Positions 52,523-62,832 of a DNA stretch of 64,000 nucleotides are shown piece after piece (the stretch's first letter is position 1; every line of letters begins with the position of its first letter). Both the position numbers and the translations under genes were made by a program. The notes under the pieces are model-generated. The model was not told the origin of the DNA. It saw only the letters and a list, made by a program, of their open reading frames with translations, and did no database searches. Source of the stretch: Methylocystis sp. (GTDB taxonomy: Bacteria; Pseudomonadota; Alphaproteobacteria; Rhizobiales; Beijerinckiaceae); contig PERY01000002.1 of the NCBI GenBank assembly GCA_002929055.1, positions 1-64,000 of the forward strand, read 5' to 3'.

Positions 52523-52625
52523 TCCCTCCCCCGCTTCGCGGGAGAGGGGACGCTAACGATCAGCGCTGGCGTAAATCTCGATGAAGGCGCCGGTTGAACT
52601 CCCTCTCCCGCGAAGCGGGGGAGGG
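52523..52625. repeat. palindromic element with perfect 25-bp arms
   Basis: The 25-bp arm at 52523-52547 (core CCCGCTTCGCGGGAG) is repeated in exact inverted form at 52601-52625 (core CTCCCGCGAAGCGGG), with a 53-nt spacer. Each arm is itself partly palindromic (CCCGC/GCGGG around TTC). It fills the gap between the convergent clpB and coaA genes. It could form one large hairpin and act as a bidirectional terminator. Confidence 0.85.
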
Positions 52626-52638
52626 TTGGGGTGGGGGC

Positions 52639-53598
52639 TCACAACTTCCTAAGCGCCACTTCCTCGATCCTGTGATCGGCGCCCTTGGTCAAAATCAGAC
52701 TCGCGCGCGGGCGCGTCGGCGCGATGTTGCTGCGCAGGTTCTCGAGATTGATGCGCGTCCAGATGTCTTTCGCGACGCGCACCGTCTCCTCGTCGGAAAG
52801 TTCGGCGTATTTACGAAAGTAGGAGCGCGGGTCTTTGAAGGCCGTCTCGCGCAGGCGCAGGAAGCGCGAGACATACCAGCGCTCCAGCGTTTCCTCATCC
52901 GCGTCGAGATAGACCGAGAAGTCGAAGAAGTCGGAGACGAAGGGAATTTCCTTCGGCTGGCGCGACGGGCGCGCGGCCAGCACGTTGACGCCTTCGACAA
53001 TGAGAATGTCAGGCCCGTCGACGCAGGTCGTCTCGTTCTGCACGACGTCATAGACGAGATGCGAATAGACCGGCGCGCAGACGTGGCGCTGTCCCGCCTT
53101 CACCTCGGAAAGAAAGCGAAGCAGCGCCTTGTTGTCGTAGCTCTCGGGAAAGCCCTTGCGCTCCATCAGCCCTTCGCGCTCGAGCATCGCGTTGGGCATC
53201 AGAAAGCCGTCGGTCGTCACGAGTTCGACCTTGGGCGTATTGGCCCAGCGCGACAGCAGCGCCTTGAGAATGCGCGCCGTCGTCGATTTTCCGACAGCGA
53301 CGGAACCCGCGACGCCGATGATGTAGGGAACCTTGCCGTCCTCGGCCCCCAGAAAGCGCTGCGTCGCCTTGAACAACCCCTGCGTCGCCGCAACGTAGAG
53401 CGCCAGCAGGCGCGAGAGCGGCAGATAAATCTCGATGACTTCTTCAAGCGAGATCGGATCGCCGACGGATTTCAGCCGCGCGAGATCGTCGAGCGTCAGC
53501 GTCAACGGCGTGTCGGCGCGCAGGCTCGCCCATTCAGCGCGGGTGAAGCGTCGGTAGGGCGAGATCGCGCCATTCGCCGACGCGCCGGGATCGTTCAT
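52639..53598 (-). CDS. coaA: pantothenate kinase type I
   Basis: This 319-residue enzyme phosphorylates pantothenate, the first and often limiting step of coenzyme A synthesis. The P-loop is [18 protein letters not shown]. The substrate region [30 protein letters not shown] and [11 protein letters not shown] are conserved. Length and motifs are those of the bacterial type I enzyme, which is feedback-inhibited by CoA. It overlaps hisE by 4 nt (53595-53598), an arrangement typical of Rhizobiales. Confidence 0.95.
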   Translation of the reverse strand: MNDPGASANGAISPYRRFTRAEWASLRADTPLTLTLDDLARLKSVGDPISLEEVIEIYLPLSRLLALYVAATQGLFKATQRFLGAEDGKVPYIIGVAGSVAVGKSTTARILKALLSRWANTPKVELVTTDGFLMPNAMLEREGLMERKGFPESYDNKALLRFLSEVKAGQRHVCAPVYSHLVYDVVQNETTCVDGPDILIVEGVNVLAARPSRQPKEIPFVSDFFDFSVYLDADEETLERWYVSRFLRLRETAFKDPRSYFRKYAELSDEETVRVAKDIWTRINLENLRSNIAPTRPRASLILTKGADHRIEEVALRKL

Positions 53599-53918
53599 TT
53601 GGCGTCTCCACGAGCCGCCTTTTCCGCCAGCCCGGACTGGTTTGTGCGCCGCTCCAGCTCGAGCAACACTTCGCTCAGCGAAATCTCGCGCGCCTCCAGT
53701 AACACGAGCAGATGGTAGAGCACGTCGGCGGCTTCATTGGTGAGGCCCTTCCTGTCTCCCTCCATCGCCGCGATAACGGCTTCAAAAGCCTCCTCGCCAA
53801 ACTTCTTGGAGATGCGCGGGACGCCGGCGTCGAAAAGCTGCTTCGTATAGGAGTTAGAGGCTCTGTCGCCGCGTCGCGATTTGATGAGCGCAGCGAGATC
53901 GTCGAGAGTGAATGTCAT
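53595..53918 (-). CDS. hisE: phosphoribosyl-ATP pyrophosphatase
   Basis: This 107-residue enzyme performs the second step of histidine synthesis, hydrolysing phosphoribosyl-ATP to phosphoribosyl-AMP. MazG-like helical motifs are [18 protein letters not shown] (Glu metal ligands) and [18 protein letters not shown]. The true start is the ATG at 53918 ([17 protein letters not shown]); the frame stays open far upstream through hisF in another frame, and that part is a shadow. A palindromic repeat cluster separates it from hisF. Confidence 0.93.
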   Translation of the reverse strand: MTFTLDDLAALIKSRRGDRASNSYTKQLFDAGVPRISKKFGEEAFEAVIAAMEGDRKGLTNEAADVLYHLLVLLEAREISLSEVLLELERRTNQSGLAEKAARGDAK

Positions 53919-53930
53919 GGCGAGCCCCCC

Positions 53931-54059
53931 ACCTCCCCCTTGAGGGGGGAGGTCGTTCGCCGAAGGCGAGCGGGTGGGGGTGACAAACGACAAAGGTACA
54001 GGGCGCCACCCCACCCCGAAGCGCTTCGCGCTTCGACCCTCCCCCTCGAGGGGAGGGTG
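53931..54059. repeat. palindromic repeat cluster between hisF and hisE
   Basis: The region holds several hairpins. ACCTCCCCC and GGGGGGAGGT lie at 53931-53952. CGTTCGCC/GGCGAGCG surrounds GAA at about 53954-53971. A pyrimidine/purine palindrome CCTCCCCCTCGAGGGGAGG-like lies at about 54040-54058. Outer GGGTGGGG and CCCCACCC segments also pair. It interrupts an otherwise tight his operon on the minus strand, so it is transcribed and may affect the hisE-coaA level. Confidence 0.7.
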
Positions 54060-54078
54060 TAACCGGCGTCGCTTCGCA

Positions 54079-54855
54079 TCACGTCCCCTCCAAACCGTCG
54101 AGCCGCATCGGCAATCCCGCCGCGGCCATGTGCCGCTTCGCCTGCGGGATCGAATATTCGCCGAAGTGGAAGATCGAAGCGGCGAGCACCGCCGTGGCGT
54201 GGCCTTCGCGAACGCCCGCGACGAGATGATCGAGGTTCCCGACGCCGCCCGAGGCGATGACCGGCACGGTGACAGCGTCGGCGACGGCGCGCGTGAGCGC
54301 GATGTCGAAGCCGATCCTGGCGCCGTCGCGATCCATCGAGGTGAGCAGGACTTCTCCGGCCCCCAGCGACGTAACCTCACGCGCAAATTCCACCGCGTCG
54401 ATTCCCGTCGGGCGGCGCCCGCCGTGCGTGAAGATTTCCCACTTCCCTGGGGCGACCTGCTTGGCGTCGATGGCGACGACGATGCATTGCGCGCCGAATT
54501 TCTCCGCCGCCTCGCGTACGAACTGACGGTTCGAGACGGCGGCGGTGTTGATGGAGGCCTTGTCCGCGCCGGCCAGCAGCAGTTTGCGAATGTCGTCGAG
54601 CGTGCGCACGCCGCCGCCGACTGTGAGCGGCATGAAGCAGGCTTCGGCCGTGCGTTGCACGACGTCCAGCAGAATGCCGCGGTTCTCGTGGCTCGCGGTG
54701 ATGTCGAGGAAGCAGAGCTCGTCCGCGCCCGCCGCGTCATAGGCGATGGCGCATTCGACGGGATCGCCGGCGTCGCGCAGATCGACGAAATTGACGCCCT
54801 TGACGACGCGGCCTTCCTTCACGTCGAGACAGGGGATGACGCGGGCTTTCAGCAT
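54079..54855 (-). CDS. hisF: imidazole glycerol phosphate synthase, cyclase subunit
   Basis: This 258-residue TIM-barrel enzyme works with HisH to form imidazole glycerol phosphate and AICAR. The two catalytic Asp are at the start ([24 protein letters not shown]) and in the second half ([13 protein letters not shown]), as expected. Phosphate-binding loops are [15 protein letters not shown] and [15 protein letters not shown]. It overlaps the hisA stop by 1 nt. The order hisB, DUF2628, hisH, hisA, hisF, hisE is a conserved alphaproteobacterial operon. Confidence 0.96.
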   Translation of the reverse strand: MLKARVIPCLDVKEGRVVKGVNFVDLRDAGDPVECAIAYDAAGADELCFLDITASHENRGILLDVVQRTAEACFMPLTVGGGVRTLDDIRKLLLAGADKASINTAAVSNRQFVREAAEKFGAQCIVVAIDAKQVAPGKWEIFTHGGRRPTGIDAVEFAREVTSLGAGEVLLTSMDRDGARIGFDIALTRAVADAVTVPVIASGGVGNLDHLVAGVREGHATAVLAASIFHFGEYSIPQAKRHMAAAGLPMRLDGLEGT

Positions 54856-55589
54856 CAGCCTCGCGCCTTCTTGATCAGGGCCAGCGCTTCCCCGGGATCG
54901 AGCCGCCCGTCATAAAGCGCGCGGCCGGTGATGGCGCCGGCGAGTCTCGCGCAATCGGGCTGAATGAGGCGTTCGATGTCATCTAGCGACGCAAGGCCGC
55001 CCGAGGCGATGACGGGGATGGTGAGCGCATTGGCGAGGCCGAGCGTCTGCTCGATGTTCAGGCCTGTCAGAATCCCGTCGCGCGAAATATCCGTGTAGAT
55101 GATCGCGCTGACGCCTGCGTCTTCAAAACTCTTGGCGAGATCGAGCGAGGGCATGCGCGTCGTGCGCGCCCAGCCGTCGACCGCGACCATGCCGTCCTTT
55201 GCGTCGATGCCGACCGCGACGCGGCCGGGATAGACGCGCGCGGCCTCGCGCACAAAGGAAGGATCCTTCACCGCCGCCGTGCCGATGATGACGCGCGCAA
55301 CGCCCTTCTCCAGCCAGCGCGAAAGCGTGCGCATGTCACGAATGCCGCCGCCGAGTTGCACGGGAATCGTCAGCGCGCCCAGAATGGCCTCGACCGCCGC
55401 GGCATTGCGGGGCACGCCCGCAAAGGCGCCGTCGAGATCGACGACATGAAGATACTCGAAGCCCTGCGCCTGAAAGGCGCGCGCCTGATTGGCCGGATCG
55501 TCGCTGAAGACGGTGGCGCGGTCCATATCGCCCTGCGCGAGGCGAACGCACTGGCCTTCCTTCAGATCGATTGCGGGAAACAGAATCAC
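54855..55589 (-). CDS. hisA: ProFAR isomerase (HisA)
   Basis: This 244-residue TIM-barrel isomerase of histidine synthesis is related in sequence to HisF. It has [22 protein letters not shown] at the N-terminus (first catalytic Asp) and [16 protein letters not shown] (second). The start is the GTG at 55589, which overlaps the hisH stop by 4 nt (GTGA). The frame is open far upstream through hisH in another frame, which is a shadow. Phosphate loops are [14 protein letters not shown] and [16 protein letters not shown]. Confidence 0.95.
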   Translation of the reverse strand: MILFPAIDLKEGQCVRLAQGDMDRATVFSDDPANQARAFQAQGFEYLHVVDLDGAFAGVPRNAAAVEAILGALTIPVQLGGGIRDMRTLSRWLEKGVARVIIGTAAVKDPSFVREAARVYPGRVAVGIDAKDGMVAVDGWARTTRMPSLDLAKSFEDAGVSAIIYTDISRDGILTGLNIEQTLGLANALTIPVIASGGLASLDDIERLIQPDCARLAGAITGRALYDGRLDPGEALALIKKARG

Positions 55590-56236
55590 GGACGCCACCT
55601 CAGGAAATTCGCGATGAGCGCGAGGCCGAGCCTCTGGCTCTTTTCGGGATGGAACTGCACGCCGACGAGATTGTCGCGCGCAACCGACGCTGTGAGCGGC
55701 GCGCCATAGTCGCTCGTGGCGAGCACATGGGCCGGGTTCGACGGCGTAAGATGATAGGAATGGACGAAATAGGCATGGAGGCCTGTCTCGCCCGTGGCGA
55801 TGCCGGCGAAGACCGGATGTTCGCGCGTGAGCCGGAGCGTGTTCCAGCCCATATGCGGGATTTTCAAAGAGGGATCGCCGGGCTCGATCGCCACGACGTC
55901 GCCGCCGATCCAGTCGAGGCCGGGCGTCTCGCCATGCTCCAGCCCGCGCGCGGCCATGAGTTGCATGCCGACGCAGATGCCGAGGAACGGCCGGCCGCGG
56001 TCGATGACCGCCTCCTGCAGCGCCTCGTAAAGCCCCGGTAGCGCGAGCAGCCCGCCACGGCAGTCCGCGAAGGCGCCGACGCCCGGCAGCACGACGCGCT
56101 CGGCGGCGCGCACGGCGTCCGGGTCGTTGGTCACGCAGATGTCGCCCGCCAGCCCGGCCTCGCGGGCGGCGCGCTCGAAGGCCTTCTGCGCCGAATGCAG
56201 ATTGCCGGAACCGTAGTCGATGATCGCTGTGCTCAA
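55586..56236 (-). CDS. hisH: imidazole glycerol phosphate synthase, glutaminase subunit
   Basis: This 216-residue class I glutamine amidotransferase feeds ammonia to HisF. The catalytic Cys is in [14 protein letters not shown], and the His-Glu pair is in [13 protein letters not shown]. The N-terminal [14 protein letters not shown] and VLPGVGAF oxyanion strand are conserved. It overlaps the upstream DUF2628 gene by 4 nt and hisA by 4 nt, which keeps subunit levels linked. Confidence 0.96.
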   Translation of the reverse strand: MSTAIIDYGSGNLHSAQKAFERAAREAGLAGDICVTNDPDAVRAAERVVLPGVGAFADCRGGLLALPGLYEALQEAVIDRGRPFLGICVGMQLMAARGLEHGETPGLDWIGGDVVAIEPGDPSLKIPHMGWNTLRLTREHPVFAGIATGETGLHAYFVHSYHLTPSNPAHVLATSDYGAPLTASVARDNLVGVQFHPEKSQRLGLALIANFLRWRP

Positions 56237-56643
56237 GCGCCGCTCTCCGCGGCAGGGGTTGGCGCGGCGGCGCCGGCGCGGCGGCCGAAGTAGACCTCCT
56301 CGGCCTCCTCTTCATTGTCGCCAATCACCACATCGCCCTCGACATAGCCCCGTCGTTGCAAAGTCCATGCGAGGATGCGGTCGCCTTCGAAACCGAGGAT
56401 GCCCGCCGCCGCAAGTCCGGCGAAGGACATGGCCTCGGTCGGTATCTTGAGCAGCGCGCCTATCCCCCCGATGGCGGCGAGCAGCAGCGCCCAGCCCACT
56501 GCGGCGATCCAGGCCCGCTTCCACAACAGCCAGAACGGGCCGAACAGGAAAGCCGGCGTCGAGAAGCCGTCGCGCAGGAACACGATCTTCTCCGGCGCGG
56601 CGGCTTCGCCCTGCGCCGAAATATGAACGGTGAATGTGGCCAT
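56233..56643 (-). CDS. DUF2628 membrane protein in the his operon
   Basis: This 136-residue protein is of the DUF2628 type. A small soluble N-terminus precedes two or three membrane segments ([29 protein letters not shown] and [23 protein letters not shown]). The wording [12 protein letters not shown] is the family signature. Function is unknown, yet the gene is regularly found in alphaproteobacterial histidine operons. It overlaps hisH by 4 nt and follows hisB by 40 nt. Confidence 0.85.
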   Translation of the reverse strand: MATFTVHISAQGEAAAPEKIVFLRDGFSTPAFLFGPFWLLWKRAWIAAVGWALLLAAIGGIGALLKIPTEAMSFAGLAAAGILGFEGDRILAWTLQRRGYVEGDVVIGDNEEEAEEVYFGRRAGAAAPTPAAESGA

Positions 56644-56683
56644 TGGCCGTTCCTCCTCGTGGAGCCGTCCGCCAGCCGCCGTC

Positions 56684-57280
56684 TCAGGCGGTCAGCGTTC
56701 CCTTGGTGGAGGGCGCCTCGCCCTGGACGCGGCGGGGGTCGATCGCCACCGCCTTGCCGAAGGCGCGGGCGAAGCCCTTGAACGTGCTCTCGGCGATATG
56801 ATGGCTGTTGACGCCCTTGAGGCTGTCGATATGCAGCCCGATGCGCGCCTGCACGGCGAAGGCCTGGAAGAATTCGCGCATCAGCTCGGTGTCGAATTCG
56901 CCGATCCGCTCCGCCGGAAACTCCACGCCATAGACGAGATAGGGCCGGCCGGAGACGTCGATGACTACGCGGGTGAGCGCCTCGTCGAGCGGGACATGGG
57001 CGTCGCCATAACGCGCGATTCCCTTGCGGTCGCCGAGAGCCCGGTCCACCGCCTGCCCCAGCGCGAGGCCGACATCCTCAACCGTGTGGTGGCCATCGAT
57101 ATGCAGGTCGCCCTTGGCGAGCACGGTCAGGTCGAGCGGGGCGTGGCGGGCGATCTGGTCGAGCATATGGTCGAAAAAGCCGATTCCCGTCGAAATGTCG
57201 GACTTTCCCGAGCCGTCGAGGTCGACGGCGACGGAGATCGTCGTTTCCTTGGTGTTGCGCTCGATCTTCGCGCTGCGCAT
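56684..57280 (-). CDS. hisB: imidazoleglycerol-phosphate dehydratase
   Basis: This 198-residue monofunctional enzyme dehydrates imidazole glycerol phosphate to imidazole acetol phosphate. Manganese-binding His clusters are [16 protein letters not shown] and [10 protein letters not shown], with a second pair in the internal duplication ([34 protein letters not shown]). The start at 57280 ([13 protein letters not shown]) is the family start; the frame is open 45 codons upstream. It is the first his gene of the operon in this window. hslV and the secreted protein gene lie divergent. Confidence 0.95.
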   Translation of the reverse strand: MRSAKIERNTKETTISVAVDLDGSGKSDISTGIGFFDHMLDQIARHAPLDLTVLAKGDLHIDGHHTVEDVGLALGQAVDRALGDRKGIARYGDAHVPLDEALTRVVIDVSGRPYLVYGVEFPAERIGEFDTELMREFFQAFAVQARIGLHIDSLKGVNSHHIAESTFKGFARAFGKAVAIDPRRVQGEAPSTKGTLTA

Positions 57281-57463
57281 GGAGAAAAGGCCTTCCGAAA
57301 GACGCCGCCAGACCAAATCGGCCGCGAGCCGCCAGCTTGTATCAATTCTGTCGCATCTTCGCCACCCGGGAAGGTGGTTCATCAGGCTTACTGGCCGTAT
57401 CGCCCACGCTTGCATATGATCATGCTCAAGGTCTTAACGTTGAACCGGTTTCGAGGGGGATTG

Positions 57464-58357
57464 ATGAGACCAGCGCTGTTCGCCCTGCCCGCGCTCCTGC
57501 TCAGCGCCGCCGTCGCTTGGGGCGGAACGCCGGAGGAGGACTACGTCGCCGCTCGCGACGCCGCGATCGCCAAGATCAAGAAGGCCGCGGCGAAGAGCCG
57601 GGACGCCGACCTCAGCAAGATGGACCAGAAGGCCCTCGCCGATCTCGATCGGCGGCTTCAGCCGGTTGTCGGCGGGCTCTCGGCGAAGCCCTATCCGGCG
57701 CGCGGCAAGATCGCCACCGACACGCTCGTTGAAGACGACGTCGGGTTCGGCGTTCTCGACGCGCTCCGTTTCGCCCAGGGCGAGGGAGATCAGCAGGCTT
57801 TCGTGACGACAGAGTCCTTGCTGACCAGATGGCTGGCCAAGCCCGAAGATTGGTGGACCAAGACCCGCAAGACTCCGCCCTCGATCGACGAAGCGCTCTC
57901 GAATGAGGAGTTCTACACCTACGCCATCGGCCCCGACGCCGCCTTCACGAAAACCGCGGAGCTGCCGATCGCGAAACCGGATGGCGCGACATACGCTTTC
58001 GCCATGCTCGGCGGCTGGGCGCAGGACGTGGGGCCGAACCCCAATCAGGAAATCATCGTCGCGCTGCGCAAGGGCGGCAAGGTCTATATCGCCAGCGAGA
58101 CGGCAAAGAAATACAAGGCCATTCCCGCCTGCGAGAAGATCTGGAAAGACGCCGAGGCGAAGGCCAATGCGCTTTACAAGACATATACCGACAGCGGCGC
58201 CAAGGACCAGAAGATATTCGACGCCTACAACGACGTGAACGGCAAGGCCGACAAGGACTATCGCGCCTGCTACGCGGAGCGCACGCCCCGGGAAGCTTTC
58301 TTCCCCGAACTGACGCGGGAGGCGCAAGCCATCGCCGACCGCTTCAAGGGCGAATGA
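57464..58357 (+). CDS. secreted hypothetical protein
   Basis: This 297-residue protein has a signal peptide ([20 protein letters not shown]). A Lys/Ala-rich helix follows ([20 protein letters not shown]), and then a globular domain with Trp-rich patches ([15 protein letters not shown]) and a pair of cysteines (PACEKIW, RACYAER). No family is recognised. The ATG at 57464 has GAGGGGGATTG upstream. It lies directly before the hslV promoter, on the same strand, and is divergent from hisB. Confidence 0.7.
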   Translation: MRPALFALPALLLSAAVAWGGTPEEDYVAARDAAIAKIKKAAAKSRDADLSKMDQKALADLDRRLQPVVGGLSAKPYPARGKIATDTLVEDDVGFGVLDALRFAQGEGDQQAFVTTESLLTRWLAKPEDWWTKTRKTPPSIDEALSNEEFYTYAIGPDAAFTKTAELPIAKPDGATYAFAMLGGWAQDVGPNPNQEIIVALRKGGKVYIASETAKKYKAIPACEKIWKDAEAKANALYKTYTDSGAKDQKIFDAYNDVNGKADKDYRACYAERTPREAFFPELTREAQAIADRFKGE

Positions 58358-58376
58358 ACGGCGTTGGGCGCGCGCA

Positions 58377-58405
58377 CTTGTTGAAGCCGCGCCCAGCCCC
58401 TACAT
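58377..58405 (+). promoter_or_regulatory. candidate RpoH-type promoter of hslVU
   Basis: CTTG (58377-58380) and CCCTACAT (58398-58405) are separated by 17 nt, near the alphaproteobacterial sigma-32 pattern. It lies 30 nt before the hslV ATG at 58435, just after the preceding gene ends. hslVU is a heat-shock operon in many bacteria. Confidence 0.5.
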
Positions 58406-58434
58406 CGGCCACAACGATTTCTCGGCAGGCGCAA

Positions 58435-58997
58435 ATGGACAAAGAACAAGAAAAGTCGCCGCTTATGCATGCGACGACCATCATTCTGGTCAAAAAGCAG
58501 GGAGAAACGGTGATCGCGGGCGACGGGCAGGTCAGCCTTGGCCAGACGATCATGAAGGGCAACGCGCGGAAAGTGCGCCGGCTGGGCAAGGGCGAGGTGA
58601 TCGCGGGCTTCGCGGGCGCCACGGCGGACGCCTTCACGCTTTTCGAGCGGCTCGAAACCAAGCTCGAACAATATCCCGGCCAGCTCATGCGCGCTTGCGT
58701 GGAACTCGCCAAGGACTGGCGCATGGACCGCTATCTGCGCCGTCTGGAGGCGATGATGCTCGTCGCGGACAGGAATGTCGGGCTGGTGCTGACAGGCTCC
58801 GGCGATGTGCTGGAGCCCGAGACGAGCGAGGGCGGCGCCGTGGCCGCCATCGGCTCCGGCGGCAATTACGCGCTCGCAGCGGGCCGCGCCCTGATCGACA
58901 CGCCCGCCGACGCCGAGGCCATCGCGCGCCGTGCGATGACCATCGCCGCCGACATTTGCGTCTACACGAACCACAACATCGTGGTGGAGAAAATCTG

Positions 58998-58998
<1 letters not shown>
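58435..58998 (+). CDS. hslV: HslV, ATP-dependent protease peptidase subunit
   Basis: This 187-residue N-terminal-nucleophile peptidase forms the proteolytic core of HslUV. The catalytic Thr is the first Thr of [21 protein letters not shown]; residues before it must be removed. The called ATG gives 13 residues before that Thr, while an ATG at 58465 (MHATTIIL) would give three. Alphaproteobacterial homologues often carry such a short extension. Further conserved blocks are [33 protein letters not shown] and [14 protein letters not shown]. It overlaps hslU by 1 nt. Confidence 0.94.
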
Positions 58999-60302
<1,304 letters not shown>

Positions 60303-60319
60303 CCCCCTGCCCTCTCCCC

Positions 60320-60352
60320 AACCCTCTCCTTATGCCGGGAGAGGGTTGCTTT
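60320..60352 (+). terminator. hairpin terminator after hslU
   Basis: AACCCTCTCC (60320-60329) pairs perfectly with GGAGAGGGTT (60338-60347), followed by GCTTTTG. The arms resemble the CCCTCTCC core of the 52523-52625 repeat element, so it may be a degraded copy of the same family. It lies 18 nt after hslU. Confidence 0.6.
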
Positions 60353-60419
60353 TGCGCACTTGCGCCCGCGCCCGGGCATTGCGATAAGACCCGCCAACGT
60401 TCCCAACGCGGCCAGTCAC

Positions 60420-61454
60420 ATGTCCAGCTTCTCCCAGCGCGTCTTCTCCGGCGTGCAGTCCACCGGCAATCTGCATCTCGGCAACTATCTCGGCGCCATC
60501 GTCAAATTCGTCGAGCTGCAGAAGAGCTTCGATTGCCTTTATTGCGTCGTCGACCTGCACGCGATCACCGTGCCGCAGGATCCAATCGAACTGCGCAACA
60601 ATACGCGCGAGATCGCCGCGGCCTTTCTCGCCTGCGGCATCGACCCGAAGAAAAACATCGTCTTCAACCAGAGCCAGGTGCCCGAGCACGCCGAGCTCGC
60701 CTGGGTGCTGAACTGCGTCGCCCGCATCGGCTGGCTGAACCGCATGACGCAGTTCAAGGACAAGGCCGGCAAGGACCGCGAGAACGCCTCCGTCGGCCTG
60801 CTGGATTATCCTGTGCTGATGGCCGCCGACATTCTCATCTACCGCGCGACCCATGTGCCAGTGGGCGACGACCAGAAGCAGCATCTGGAACTCGCGCGCG
60901 ACATCGCGCAGAAGTTCAACAACGACTTCGGCGCCTCGATCGAGCGCAATGGTTTTGGCGAAGCCTTTTTCCCCCTGCCCGAGCCGCTGATCTCCGGCCC
61001 CGCGACGCGCGTCATGAGCCTGCGCGACGGCACGAAGAAAATGTCGAAGTCCGACGCGTCCGACTATTCGCGCATCAATCTCTCCGACGACGCCGACGCC
61101 ATTGCGACGAAGGTGAAGAAGGCGAAGACCGATCCCGAGCCCCTGCCCTCCGAGGAAAAGGGGCTCGAGGGCCGCCCCGAGGCGGATAACCTCGTCGGCA
61201 TTTTCGCCGCGCTCTCAGGGCGCGCCAAGGCGGATATTCTCGGAGAATTCGGCGGCGCCAATTTCTCGACCTTCAAGAATGCGCTGGTCGATCTGTCGGT
61301 CGCGAAGCTCTCGCCCATCACCGCCGAAATGCGCCGCATCAAGGCCGAGGATGGCTATATCGACGGCGTGCTGCGCGACGGCTCGGAGCGCGCCCGCGTC
61401 ATCGCCCGCGAAAACATGAATGCGGTGAAGGATATTGTGGGGTTCTTGAGGTAA
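60420..61454 (+). CDS. trpS: tryptophanyl-tRNA synthetase
   Basis: This 344-residue class I synthetase has the HIGH-type motif [13 protein letters not shown] and KMSKSD at about residue 210 ([17 protein letters not shown]). The substrate segments [12 protein letters not shown] and [15 protein letters not shown] are conserved. The start is the ATG at 60420 ([16 protein letters not shown]); the frame is open 20 codons further. It lies 117 nt after hslU and ends before a palindromic repeat that separates it from the convergent glcF. Confidence 0.95.
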   Translation: MSSFSQRVFSGVQSTGNLHLGNYLGAIVKFVELQKSFDCLYCVVDLHAITVPQDPIELRNNTREIAAAFLACGIDPKKNIVFNQSQVPEHAELAWVLNCVARIGWLNRMTQFKDKAGKDRENASVGLLDYPVLMAADILIYRATHVPVGDDQKQHLELARDIAQKFNNDFGASIERNGFGEAFFPLPEPLISGPATRVMSLRDGTKKMSKSDASDYSRINLSDDADAIATKVKKAKTDPEPLPSEEKGLEGRPEADNLVGIFAALSGRAKADILGEFGGANFSTFKNALVDLSVAKLSPITAEMRRIKAEDGYIDGVLRDGSERARVIARENMNAVKDIVGFLR

Positions 61455-61460
61455 GCCTGC

Positions 61461-61542
61461 CGTCATTGCGAGCGCAGCGAAGCAATCTGGAGCGGCATCC
61501 GACCACCGGATTGCTCCGTCGCTTTCGCCCCTCGCAATGACG
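61461..61542. repeat. palindromic element between trpS and glcF
   Basis: CGTCATTGCGAG (61461-61472) and CTCGCAATGACG (61531-61542) are perfect 12-bp inverted arms. Inner arms are AGCAATC (61481-61487) and GATTGCT (61509-61515). Sequences starting CGTCATTGCGAGC are known as dispersed palindromes in many bacterial genomes. It lies between two convergent genes and could form a long terminator-like hairpin. Confidence 0.8.
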
Positions 61543-61544
61543 CC

Positions 61545-62831
61545 CTAACCGATCGACGACGGCTTTGGCCCGCCGGTCGCCCAGTCCAGCAATTCCACCG
61601 TGTGCACGATAGGGGTCGCCGTCCCCGCGCCGATCTGCATCATACAGCCGAGGTTTCCCGCGGCGATCACGTCGGGCGCGACGCTCTCGATGTTTGCAAC
61701 CTTGCGCGCGCGAAGCGCGCCCGCCATTTCCGGCTGCAGCAAATTATATGTGCCTGCCGAACCGCAGCAGATGTGGCCTTCCGGAACGGGAAGCACATCG
61801 AAGCCCGCGCGCTCGAGCGCCGCAACCGGCTCCCGCGTGATTTTCTGGCCATGCTGCAAAGAACACGCCGAATGATAGGCGACCCTGAGGCGCGGCGTAG
61901 CCCCGGAAGCTGCTAAATCCAGCATCTCGATCACTTCGCTGACATCGCGCGCAAGCGACGAAATGCGCGCCGCCTTTTCGGCGAGCCGCGCGTCATTGCG
62001 GAACATGAAGCCATAGTCCTTCACGCTCGTGCCGCAGCCCGAGGTGTTGACGACGATATGATCGAGCCCGCCATTCTCGATCTCGCGCGTCCATGCTTCG
62101 ATGTTGCGCCGCGCGAAGGCGTGGGACTGCCCGACCTTGCCAAGGTGATGCGGCAAGGCCCCGCAACAGCCTGCGCCCTCCGCCACCACCACCTCGACGC
62201 CGTGACGCGTCAGCAGGCGCACGGTCGCTTCGTTTATGCGCGTGTCCAGCACCGATTGAGCGCATCCGTTGAGCAGCGCAACGCGCATCCGGCGCGCGCC
62301 CTGCGCCGGGAAAACCTGCGGGCTATCCACGTCTGAAGCCGGTGGAAGCGATTTCGGCGCGAGCGCGAAAAGCGCGCGCAGACGCTTCGGCAGTCGCCCG
62401 GCGAAGGGTTTGAGCGGCGTCGCGATGCGCAGCGCCAGGCGAAACAGCGCCGGGCGCGGCAACACGAAGGCGAGCAGGCTGCGCAGGAGTCTTTCTTGTA
62501 GCGGCCGCGGAAACGTCTTCTCGATATGCGCGCGCGCATGATCGACGAGATGCATGTAATGCACGCTCGAGGGACATGTCGTCATGCAGGAGAGGCACGA
62601 GAGGCAACGGTCGATATGGCGCGTCGTGCGCGCGTCGGCCGGCAACTCCTTCTCCAGCATTTCCTTGATGAGATAGATGCGTCCTCTCGGTGAATCGAGT
62701 TCGTCGCCGGTAAGGAGATATGTCGGGCAGGTCGCCGTGCAGAAGCCGCAATGCACGCAGGCGCGGATGATCTTTTCGGATTGAGCGACATCCGGGTCAG
62801 CGAGCGCGGTGAGTGAAAAATGCGTCTGCAT
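61545..62831 (-). CDS. glcF: glycolate oxidase iron-sulfur subunit
   Basis: This 428-residue protein has two [4Fe-4S] cluster motifs (CVHCGFCTATCPTYLL near 26-40 and CLSCLSCMTTCPSSVHY near 76-92). Two CCG-type domains follow (GAGCCGALPHHLG, NTSGCGTSVKDYG, AYHSACSLQHGQ, HICCGSAGTYNLLQPE). It passes electrons from the flavin subunits to the respiratory chain during glycolate oxidation. The start at 62831 lies 1 nt after the glcE stop, so the two are co-transcribed. glcD should be upstream of glcE, beyond the window. Confidence 0.93.
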   Translation of the reverse strand: MQTHFSLTALADPDVAQSEKIIRACVHCGFCTATCPTYLLTGDELDSPRGRIYLIKEMLEKELPADARTTRHIDRCLSCLSCMTTCPSSVHYMHLVDHARAHIEKTFPRPLQERLLRSLLAFVLPRPALFRLALRIATPLKPFAGRLPKRLRALFALAPKSLPPASDVDSPQVFPAQGARRMRVALLNGCAQSVLDTRINEATVRLLTRHGVEVVVAEGAGCCGALPHHLGKVGQSHAFARRNIEAWTREIENGGLDHIVVNTSGCGTSVKDYGFMFRNDARLAEKAARISSLARDVSEVIEMLDLAASGATPRLRVAYHSACSLQHGQKITREPVAALERAGFDVLPVPEGHICCGSAGTYNLLQPEMAGALRARKVANIESVAPDVIAAGNLGCMMQIGAGTATPIVHTVELLDWATGGPKPSSIG

Positions 62832-62832
62832 C

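Noticed and set aside
53919-54740. hisE frame extended upstream as one 381-residue protein
   Set aside because: The upstream part is the hisF gene read in another frame; hisE starts at 53918.
55590-56324. hisA frame extended upstream to 489 residues
   Set aside because: The extension is hisH in another frame; the GTG at 55589 with 4-nt overlap is the natural start.
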